A DNA stretch of 16,968 bases from Pseudomonadota bacterium (lineage in GTDB: Bacteria; Pseudomonadota; Alphaproteobacteria; Rhizobiales; Beijerinckiaceae): assembly GCA_023426505.1 (NCBI GenBank), contig JAFAAP010000005.1, positions 1 to 16,968 on the forward strand, given 5' to 3'. The notes under the pieces were generated by a model that worked only from the letters and a program-made list of their open reading frames with translations, made no database searches and was not told where the DNA came from. A program made the translations under genes and the position numbers. This document shows positions 1 to 6,952 of the stretch, one piece after another (the first letter of the stretch is position 1; each line of letters opens with the position of its first letter).

Positions 1-30
1 CGCCGCTTCTTCCGCCGGCCTGACCGACCC

Positions 31-58
31 GGGTCCGGAGGGGCGCCCGTCCGGACCC
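31..58. terminator. Strong GC hairpin, possible terminator of upstream gene
   Basis: A perfect 9-bp inverted repeat, GGGTCCGGA (31-39) and TCCGGACCC (50-58), encloses a 10-nt centre that contains the palindrome GGGCGCCC (41-48). No T-run follows, so it is not a classical intrinsic terminator. It could act in Rho-dependent or GC-type termination, or as part of the coding end of the upstream gene. Confidence 0.35.
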
Positions 59-95
59 TGACACTCCGCGGCGTGACCGCCGCCATGGACCACGA

Positions 96-112
96 GGGAC
101 CGCGAAGGTCCC
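96..112 (+). promoter_or_regulatory. Short perfect hairpin in the 5' leader of the FAD oxidoreductase gene
   Basis: GGGACC (96-101) and GGTCCC (107-112) form a perfect 6-bp stem around a GCGAA loop. It ends 21 nt before the ATG at 134, just ahead of the purine-rich ribosome-binding stretch at about 118-124. It could be an operator half-site pair or an RNA structure affecting initiation. No function is shown. Confidence 0.3.
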
Positions 113-133
113 GATCAGAAAGAGACGACATCA

Positions 134-1570
134 ATGACGACTGAGACAGCCCGTTCCATCCAGGAGCCCGCCCGGACGACCCCCATTTTCGCCGAGTACG
201 ACGTTCTCGTGGTCGGCGGCGGCCCCGCCGGCCTCACCTCGGCCCTCGCGGCCGCAGAGGACGGCCTTCGGGTCGGCCTGATCGAGAGCCGCAGCTTCGT
301 GGGCGGCAACATGACGATCGGCCTGCCGGTCCTGGGCTTTTTGGGCCAGAAGGGCAACCAGATCATCGAGGGCCTGCCGCAGAAGTTCATCGACCGGCTG
401 AAGGAGCGCAGCGGCGCGAGCGAGCACCGGCCGTGCCCGCTCCACATGGGCATCACCCTCGTCGAGCCGGAGGCCGTCAAGACGGTGGCGCTGGAGATGC
501 TGACCGAAGCCGGCGTGGACGTGCGCTTCTACACCTTCTGCGCCGGCGTCGTGATGGACGGGGACCGGATCCGCGGGGTCATCACCGAGAGCAAGAGCGG
601 CCGCGGCGCCATCCTGGGCAAGGTGGTCATCGACTGCACCGGCGACGCGGACGTGGCCTATCGCGCAGGCGTGCCCTGCGAGAAGGGCAACGAGAACGGC
701 GGCATGCAGCCGCCGACCCTCATGTTCTGCCTGGCGGGCGTCGACACGGAGAAGCTCCGCATGAGCATCGCCGACCAGCCCAAGGGCGCGCGCACCTACC
801 TGACCGACTTCATCCCGGCCGAGTATTTCGGCCAGAACCACCAGTTCATCATCGTGGGCCTGCGCGAGCTCATCGCCAAGGCGCAGACCGAGATGGGGCT
901 GCGCATCCCCAACGAGCGCACGATCATCATCACGGGCCTGCGCCAGGGCGAGGTCTGGATCAACATGACCCGCGTGAAGGGCGTCGACGGAACGGACGCC
1001 GCGAGCCTGACCATGGGCGAGATCGAGGGGCGCAAGCAGATCGACGACATCGTCACTTATCTGGTGAACTACGTGCCGGGCTTCGAGAAGGCGCACTTCA
1101 CCAAGACCGCGCCGTTCCTCGGCATCCGCGAGACCCGGCGCATCGTCGGCCAGTACGTGATGACCCAGGACGACGTGCTCTCCTGCCGCCACTTCGACGA
1201 CGCGATCGCGGTCGCGAGCTACCCGATCGACATCCATCGCCCCGCTGACGACGGATGCACGCTGATCTGGTGCGGCGACTGCTACGACATCCCGTACCGC
1301 TCGCTCATCCCGACGAAGGTCAGCAACCTCATCGTGGCGGGCCGCAGCATCTCGGCCACGCATGAGGCGATGGGCGCGATCCGGGTCATGGCGACCTGCA
1401 TGGCGATGGGCGAGGCTGCCGGCCGCGCCGCGAAGATCTCCGTCCGGGGCAACCGCACGCCCGCCGAGATCGACGTGGAGGAGCTCCGCCGCCAGCAGCT
1501 CGAGCACGGCGTCTACCTGCGCGAGCGCGAGGAGAAGCCGGCCGAGGCGCAGCTCGAGAAGGCGCTGTGA
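134..1570 (+). CDS. FAD-dependent oxidoreductase (FAD_oxidored family)
   Basis: This encodes a soluble 478-residue flavoprotein with no signal peptide or membrane segment. Residues 23-52 form an FAD-binding Rossmann fold, with the glycines of GxGxxG at 28, 30 and 33 and Glu51 at the end of the second strand. A CTGDADVAYRAG segment in the middle and the C-terminal stretch LIVAGRSISATHEAMGAIR are typical of the FAD_oxidored (PF12831) group. Family members oxidise varied small molecules; the substrate cannot be read from the sequence. It is the first gene of an operon with a polyol-type alcohol dehydrogenase, a sugar kinase and a sugar/phosphate-transport ATPase, so a polyol or sugar-acid substrate is likely (inference). 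The ATG at 134 follows a purine-rich GAAAGAG stretch. The family call is secure and the reaction unknown. Confidence 0.88.
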   Translation: MTTETARSIQEPARTTPIFAEYDVLVVGGGPAGLTSALAAAEDGLRVGLIESRSFVGGNMTIGLPVLGFLGQKGNQIIEGLPQKFIDRLKERSGASEHRPCPLHMGITLVEPEAVKTVALEMLTEAGVDVRFYTFCAGVVMDGDRIRGVITESKSGRGAILGKVVIDCTGDADVAYRAGVPCEKGNENGGMQPPTLMFCLAGVDTEKLRMSIADQPKGARTYLTDFIPAEYFGQNHQFIIVGLRELIAKAQTEMGLRIPNERTIIITGLRQGEVWINMTRVKGVDGTDAASLTMGEIEGRKQIDDIVTYLVNYVPGFEKAHFTKTAPFLGIRETRRIVGQYVMTQDDVLSCRHFDDAIAVASYPIDIHRPADDGCTLIWCGDCYDIPYRSLIPTKVSNLIVAGRSISATHEAMGAIRVMATCMAMGEAAGRAAKISVRGNRTPAEIDVEELRRQQLEHGVYLREREEKPAEAQLEKAL

Positions 1571-1586
1571 TTTCGGCCCTTCGGCC

Positions 1587-1608
1587 GCGGGCGCCTCGTC
1601 GCGCCCGC
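1587..1608. promoter_or_regulatory. Intergenic GC stem-loop between operon A genes 1 and 2
   Basis: GCGGGCGC (1587-1594) and GCGCCCGC (1601-1608) form a perfect 8-bp stem with a 6-nt loop. It starts 16 nt after the oxidoreductase stop codon, inside an 89-nt gap. A second GGCC-rich fold lies just before it. No T-run follows. It probably stabilises or partly terminates the upstream message, which would lower expression of the genes behind it (inference). Confidence 0.4.
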
Positions 1609-1659
1609 AGCCGTAGGGGACGCACCACGAAAAGCTGACAACGGATTGAGGAGACCGCA

Positions 1660-2730
1660 ATGCCCAAGATGAAGGCGATCGTTTGCCATGGGCCGAAGGA
1701 TTATCGCGTCGAGAGCATCGACAGGCCCGTGGCCGGTCCCAACGAGATCGTCATCCGCATCGCCGCTTGCGGCATCTGCGCGTCCGACCGCAAGTGCTGG
1801 TCGGGCGCCGGAATGTTCTGGGGCGACCCGTGGGTGAAGGCGCCGGTCGTCGCCGGCCACGAATTCTTCGGTCATGTGGCGGAGCTGGGGCCCGGCGCGG
1901 CTGAGCATTTCGGCGTGGAGCCGGGCGACGCGGTGATCGCCGAGCAGATCGTGCCGTGCGAGAAGTGCATGTATTGCCGCTCGGGCCGCTACTGGATGTG
2001 CGAGAAGCACGACATCTTCGGCTTTCAGCGCGAAGTGGCCGACGGCGGCATGGCCGAGTACATGCGCATCCCGGCCAATGCCCGGGTGCACCGCATCCCG
2101 GCCTCGCTGCCGCTCGAGGACGCCGCGATCATTGAGCCGCTGGCCTGCGCGATCCACACGGTGAACCGCGCCGACATCCAGCTCGACGACGTGGTCGTGA
2201 TCGCCGGTGCGGGACCTCTCGGCCTGATGATGGTGCAGGTCGCCGCCTGCAAGACCCCGAAGAAGCTGATCGTGATCGATCCGGCGGAGGTGCGGCTCGA
2301 AATCGCCAAATCCTTCGGGGCCGACCTGGTGTTCAACCCGACCAGGGCGGACGTGGTGGCCGAGATTAAGGCGCTCACCGGCGGCTATGGCTGCGACGTC
2401 TATATCGAGGCCACCGGCGCGCCGGCCGGCGTCACCCAGGGCCTGCAGATGATCCGCAAGCTCGGGCGCTTCGTCGAGTTCTCGGTGTTCGGCAGCGAGA
2501 CGAGCGCGGACTGGTCGATCATCGGCGACCGCAAGGAGCTCGACCTGCGCGGCGCCCATCTCGGGCCCTACACCTATCCGACCGCCATCGACCTCCTGTC
2601 GCGCGGCAAGGTCACGTCTAAGGGAATCGTGACGCACAAATACCCGCTCGACAAATGGGACGAGGCCCTGGAGGTCTCGGCCCGGCCGGAAGCCGTGAAG
2701 GTGCTGCTCCAGCCCGATACCGCAGCCTGA
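1660..2730 (+). CDS. Zinc-dependent polyol (erythritol/threitol-type) alcohol dehydrogenase
   Basis: This is a 356-residue medium-chain dehydrogenase expected to oxidise a polyol to a ketose with NAD+ in the cytosol. Visible residues are the catalytic-zinc ligands Cys40, His67 and Glu68, the structural-zinc cysteines 100, 103, 106 and 114, and a cofactor fold with GAGPLG at 183-188. Asp207 at the end of the second strand favours NAD over NADP. From memory, the segments VCHGPKDYR, GICASDRKC, the block around EQIVPC and the C-terminal block around GAHLGPY closely match mycobacterial erythritol/L-threitol dehydrogenase (EltD). A tetritol or related pentitol is therefore the best substrate guess. 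A strong GAGGAG site precedes the ATG. The kinase gene follows after 7 nt. L-threonine or other sorbitol-type dehydrogenase activity is possible but less likely. Confidence 0.87.
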   Translation: MPKMKAIVCHGPKDYRVESIDRPVAGPNEIVIRIAACGICASDRKCWSGAGMFWGDPWVKAPVVAGHEFFGHVAELGPGAAEHFGVEPGDAVIAEQIVPCEKCMYCRSGRYWMCEKHDIFGFQREVADGGMAEYMRIPANARVHRIPASLPLEDAAIIEPLACAIHTVNRADIQLDDVVVIAGAGPLGLMMVQVAACKTPKKLIVIDPAEVRLEIAKSFGADLVFNPTRADVVAEIKALTGGYGCDVYIEATGAPAGVTQGLQMIRKLGRFVEFSVFGSETSADWSIIGDRKELDLRGAHLGPYTYPTAIDLLSRGKVTSKGIVTHKYPLDKWDEALEVSARPEAVKVLLQPDTAA

Positions 2731-2737
2731 CCCCGCC

Positions 2738-4351
2738 ATGGCCAGTCATTTCATTGGCATCGACGTGGGCACCGGCAGTGCCCGCGCCGGTATCTTCGAC
2801 CGCGACGGAGCCATGGTCGCCAAGGCGAAGCGCGACATTGCGCTCTTTCGCGACGGGCCGGACATTGCCGAGCAGTCGAGCAGCGACATCTGGCGCGCGG
2901 TCTGCGCCAGCGTCCGCGAGGCGCTTTCCATCGCGGGGCTCGCGGCCGGCGACATCGCCGGGATCGGGTTCGACGCCACCTGCTCGATGGTCGTTCTCGG
3001 GGCAGGAGGGCGGTCGCTGCCGGTCGGGGCATCCGGCGACGCCGAGCGCAACATCATCGTGTGGATGGATCATCGCGCGCTCGACCAGGCACAACGCATC
3101 AACCGCACGGGTCATTCCGTGCTCGGCTTTGTCGGCGGCACGATCTCGCCCGAGATGGAGACGCCGAAGCTGCTCTGGCTCAAGGAGAACCTGCCGGAGA
3201 CCTACGGGGCGGCCTGGCAGTTCCTCGACCTCGCAGATTTCCTGACCTGGCAGGCGACGGGAAGCCTCGCCCGCTCGGTCTGCACCGTCACCTGCAAGTG
3301 GACCTATCTGGCCCATGAAAGGCGATGGGATGCGGGCTATTTCAGGGAGATCGGGCTCGGCGACCTTGCCGATGACGTCTTCGCCCGGATCGGAACCGAG
3401 ATCGTTGATCCCGGACAGCCGCTGGGCGCGGGGCTCACCGCCGAAGCCGCGCGCGAGCTCGGGCTCAGTCCGGGCACGCCGGTCGCCGCGGGCCTGATCG
3501 ACGCGCATGCGGGCGGTGTCGGCTCGGTCGGAGTGAAGGACGGCGATGGATCGGTCCTGACGCGCATGGCTTATGTGTTCGGCACCTCCGCGTGCACGAT
3601 GATGAGCAGCACCGAGCCGCTCTTCATTCCGGGTGTCTGGGGGCCGTACTATTCGGCCATGGTGCCGGGCCTCTGGCTGAGCGAGGGCGGCCAGTCGGCG
3701 GCGGGCGCCGCCATCGACCACCTGATCGCGTTGCATCCCGCATCGCAGGAGGCGGCCGCGAAGGCGGGCGCGGCCGGACTGTCGCTGCCCGAGTGGATTG
3801 CGGATACGGCGGCGAAGGCATCGGCATCGCTGTCGGAAGCCGCTCGTCTCGCGGGGCAGCTTCATGTGGTGCCCGACTTCCTCGGCAACCGGGCGCCGTT
3901 CGCGAACCCGCATGCGCGGGGCGTCATCGCGGGCCTCGGCATGGAGGGCGACCTGCGCAGCCTCGTCTCCCTCTATGTCGCCGGCCTCCTGGGCCTCGGC
4001 TACGGGCTTCGCCAGATCGTCTCGGCAAGCCGCGAGCGCGGGGCGGTAATCGATTCCATCGCGCTCAGCGGAGGCGCCGGGCAGCATCCGCTCGTCCGGC
4101 AGCTGATCGCGGATGCGGCCGGCATCTCGGTCCTGGCGTCGCGGGAGAGCGACCCGGTCCTCCTGGGCTCGGCGATGCTCGGCGCCGTTGCGAGCGGAGC
4201 CTGCGGCAGCCTGCAGGAGGCCATGGCGCGAATGTCGGCGTCAGGCGAGCACTACGAGCCGGCCGGCGGCGACGTCGCGGACCTGCACGAGCGTCGTTTC
4301 AGGGCTTTCGAGGCGCTGCAGAGGGCCGCTTTTTCGCTTGAGACAAACTAA
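2738..4351 (+). CDS. FGGY-family carbohydrate kinase (ribulokinase type)
   Basis: This is a 537-residue cytosolic kinase expected to phosphorylate a ketose (or polyol) with ATP. The N-terminal actin-like domain opens with the phosphate loop GIDVGTGSAR (7-16). DATCS at 79-83 and the segment around WMDHRA belong to the ribulokinase/D-ribulokinase (YpCarbK-like) branch rather than glycerol or xylulose kinases. The expected catalytic base is Asp255 in GLIDAHAGG, and the C-terminal nucleotide-binding motif SGGAGQHP is at 444-451. The length is normal for the branch. No clear Shine-Dalgarno is seen, and the start lies 7 nt after the dehydrogenase stop, which suggests translational coupling. Its job is probably to phosphorylate the ketose made by that dehydrogenase. 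D-ribulose, L-ribulose or erythrulose are candidate substrates; the sequence does not decide. Confidence 0.87.
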   Translation: MASHFIGIDVGTGSARAGIFDRDGAMVAKAKRDIALFRDGPDIAEQSSSDIWRAVCASVREALSIAGLAAGDIAGIGFDATCSMVVLGAGGRSLPVGASGDAERNIIVWMDHRALDQAQRINRTGHSVLGFVGGTISPEMETPKLLWLKENLPETYGAAWQFLDLADFLTWQATGSLARSVCTVTCKWTYLAHERRWDAGYFREIGLGDLADDVFARIGTEIVDPGQPLGAGLTAEAARELGLSPGTPVAAGLIDAHAGGVGSVGVKDGDGSVLTRMAYVFGTSACTMMSSTEPLFIPGVWGPYYSAMVPGLWLSEGGQSAAGAAIDHLIALHPASQEAAAKAGAAGLSLPEWIADTAAKASASLSEAARLAGQLHVVPDFLGNRAPFANPHARGVIAGLGMEGDLRSLVSLYVAGLLGLGYGLRQIVSASRERGAVIDSIALSGGAGQHPLVRQLIADAAGISVLASRESDPVLLGSAMLGAVASGACGSLQEAMARMSASGEHYEPAGGDVADLHERRFRAFEALQRAAFSLETN

Positions 4352-4367
4352 GGATTGGGGAAGAGGC

Positions 4368-5435
<1,068 letters not shown>

Positions 5436-5446
5436 GACCCAGTGCA

Positions 5447-5477
5447 TGGCGCTTTGGGACGTTCCAATGTAGCGCCA
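5447..5477. terminator. Hairpin after ugpC, possible terminator or operator
   Basis: TGGCGCT (5447-5453) pairs perfectly with AGCGCCA (5471-5477). The loop can pair further: TTGG (5454-5457) with CCAA (5464-5467), plus a G-T pair, leaving a 3-nt bulge. It begins 11 nt after the ugpC stop codon. No T-run follows, so it may be a 3'-end stabiliser or weak terminator for operon A. It also reads as an interrupted palindrome that a regulator could bind. Confidence 0.4.
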
Positions 5478-5538
5478 CATTCCGGCCTCACTGCGCCGAT
5501 TAGCTCGGCGATGCGGATGCCCGTGATCGGGGATCCGC

Positions 5539-5739
5539 ATGAGCAACGGAACCGAGTACGGAATGAAGCTGGAACGAAAGAACCTCACGGCAGCCTACGA
5601 TGCCGGTGCAACATTGAACCAACTCGAGCGCACGATGCTCGCCTCCATCGCGCTGATGAAGCGCCTCAGGAAACAGAACAGGCAGCTCGATCGGCGCGAG
5701 GCCGACTCCGGCAGAGAGCAGGCGGCGACGCAGTCTTGA
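5539..5739 (+). CDS. Possible small hypothetical protein
   Basis: This 66-residue ORF fills most of the gap between ugpC and the convergent regulator gene. The product is charged and probably mainly helical, with an Arg/Lys/Glu-rich C-terminal half and no signal peptide or membrane segment. I recognise no family. A GGGGAT stretch lies upstream of the ATG at 5539, and an internal ATG at 5563 is an alternative start. It ends 8 nt before the stop codon of the opposite-strand regulator. It may be a real small protein or a chance ORF. Apart from this ORF and the hairpin at 5447-5477, I see nothing else in 5436-5747. Confidence 0.35.
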   Translation: MSNGTEYGMKLERKNLTAAYDAGATLNQLERTMLASIALMKRLRKQNRQLDRREADSGREQAATQS

Positions 5740-5747
5740 GATCAGAC

Positions 5748-6752
5748 CTACCGGCTGCTCCTCCGCCGCTGGCTCGGGGCAGGGGAGCGTGACGCCTTGC
5801 CGGACCGCGCCATCTCACCCGCGGCTCTGGCCGTGTCCTCATCGCAGATGACGACGGAGGCGAGGCCGGCCTTGAGCGCACCGGCGACCGCTCGGGTCTT
5901 GTTCTTTCCGCCTGACGCCAGAACCACCGTCGGAATGCGGGACAGCTGATCGAGCGGCAGCGCGATGGCGCGCGCGTTCAGCGGATGGTCGATGACCTGT
6001 CCGTCCGCATCGTAGAACTGTCCCAGGATGTCGCCGACGGCGCCGAGCGCCACCAACTCCTCCGTGGTCACGTCGCGCGGCAGGCCGTAGCGGACCAGGA
6101 GCGAGCGGAGCGACAGGTCACCGATGCTGAGCACGGCGATGTCGTTCGCGGCGATGCGCTCGAAGGTCTCGCGGAACACGTCCTGCGCCAGGATGATGTC
6201 ACGCGACTTGGGGCTTCCCGCATAGATCGGCGCAGCCAGATACTGGCACTCCGCATTCAGGCGGTTGGCGAGGCTGCTCGCCGTCTCGAAGGTGTTGAGT
6301 TCGAGCCCGTGGGTGAGGCCGCCCATCATCGAATTGACGCACAGGTCCGGATAGCGGCCCGCGCGCATGTTGCGGATCGTCTCGCGCAGGGTCGCGCCCC
6401 ATCCGACGCCGAGGCCCCTGACGCGGTTCGTCTCGAGGACGTTCGACAGGTACTCGCCGGTCGCCTGCCCGAGCAGGACCGGCACGAGATCGGGATCGTC
6501 CGGCGTCGGGACGATGACGGCATCCTTCAGGCCGAAGTCGCGAACGAGGCTCTGTTCGAGTTCGACGCAGCTGGCGAAGCGTGAGTTGAGCGTGATGCTG
6601 ACGAGGCCGCTGGTGCGCGCCTCCACGAGCATCCGGTTCACGCGAAGCCGCGTCATCCCGAGCTTTTCCGCGATGTCGGCCTGCGTCATGCCCTCCATGA
6701 AGTAGAGCCAGGCGACGCGCGCTTCGAGGGAGTTGTCTGCCGAGTTCATCAT
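5748..6752 (-). CDS. SorC/DeoR-family sugar-binding transcriptional regulator
   Basis: This is a 334-residue regulator. An N-terminal helix-turn-helix covers about residues 22-48 (VAWLYFMEGMTQADIAEKLG, then the recognition helix around RLRVNRML). The SorC-type effector domain (about 60-320) follows, including GVGWGATLRETI, and binds a phosphorylated sugar or polyol in known members such as EryD, DeoR and SorC. The start is one of two adjacent ATGs (6750-6752 or 6747-6749). A GTG at 6810-6812 would add 20 residues but looks non-family, and none of the starts has a good Shine-Dalgarno. The gene is divergent from operon B and convergent with operon A, so it most likely controls both in response to a pathway intermediate (inference). 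The cluster context makes an EryD-like role attractive. Confidence 0.88.
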   Translation of the reverse strand: MMNSADNSLEARVAWLYFMEGMTQADIAEKLGMTRLRVNRMLVEARTSGLVSITLNSRFASCVELEQSLVRDFGLKDAVIVPTPDDPDLVPVLLGQATGEYLSNVLETNRVRGLGVGWGATLRETIRNMRAGRYPDLCVNSMMGGLTHGLELNTFETASSLANRLNAECQYLAAPIYAGSPKSRDIILAQDVFRETFERIAANDIAVLSIGDLSLRSLLVRYGLPRDVTTEELVALGAVGDILGQFYDADGQVIDHPLNARAIALPLDQLSRIPTVVLASGGKNKTRAVAGALKAGLASVVICDEDTARAAGEMARSGKASRSPAPSQRRRSSR

Positions 6753-6899
6753 GAGACCGAGAGTAAGGCGGCGATACGGGCGCTGAAACGGAGGCCTATC
6801 ATGCGGAGACACCGGTCGGGCCGCAACAAGATATCGAACCCGCCATCCGCAAATTTCCTCCGATGAAAAAGGGCGGCCGCGCGACCGATCCCGTTGCCA

Positions 6900-6917
6900 G
6901 TGTCATACAAGTGTAAT
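6900..6917 (+). promoter_or_regulatory. Candidate PHO box of operon B
   Basis: GTGTCATACAA (6900-6910) and GTGTAATACAA (6911-6921) are direct repeats, 10 of 11 identical, with an exact 11-bp period. The 18-bp core 6900-6917 matches the PhoB consensus (CTGTCAT, four AT-rich bases, CTGTCAY) at 14 of 18 positions by my count. In PhoB promoters the box replaces the -35 element, and a -10 element follows after about 10 bp; TCAAAT at 6927-6932 fits. The ugp operons known from enteric bacteria are PhoB-controlled, which agrees with the operon content. Confidence 0.6.
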
Positions 6918-6936
6918 ACAAACTATTCAAATGTAT
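6905..6936. promoter_or_regulatory. Possible operator (imperfect inverted repeat) overlapping the PHO box
   Basis: ATACAAGTG (6905-6913) and CAAATGTAT (6928-6936) form an imperfect 9-bp inverted repeat, 7 of 9 matching, around a 14-nt spacer. It overlaps the PHO box and the -10 of operon B and lies in the divergent gap beside the SorC-type regulator gene. It could be that regulator's binding site. An ordinary promoter reading, TTGCCA at 6894-6899 and TACAAA at 6917-6922 with 17-bp spacing, is an alternative to the PHO-box architecture. Confidence 0.35.
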
Positions 6937-6952
6937 CGCTAGTGAGGGATCG

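Larger units (their letters stand above)
1..133. other. Upstream flank and leader of operon A
   Basis: This stretch precedes the first complete gene. The end of an upstream gene may be here, but the frame is unclear. One frame stops at 21-23 and another stops at 59-61; the second has strongly GC-rich third positions, as the real genes do. A 19-codon ORF (85-144) overlaps the start of the oxidoreductase gene and could be a leader ORF. The stretch also holds two perfect inverted repeats, listed separately. I see no convincing -35/-10 pair, so the operon A promoter may lie further left. Confidence 0.4.

Noticed and set aside
131..1660. Long open frame on the minus strand opposite the FAD oxidoreductase gene
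   Set aside because: It is antisense to a gene with clear family motifs. Its translation is low-complexity, rich in Ala, Arg, Asp and His, as expected from GC-rich antisense DNA.
4113..4367. N-terminal extension of the UgpC frame into the kinase gene
   Set aside because: This stretch is out of frame within the kinase coding sequence and gives Arg/Ser-rich nonsense. The ATG at 4368 has a ribosome site and starts the ATPase domain.
6753..6812. Upstream GTG start for the SorC regulator
   Set aside because: It would add 20 residues of basic, non-family sequence and has no ribosome-binding site; the paired ATG at 6747-6752 fits the family start better.
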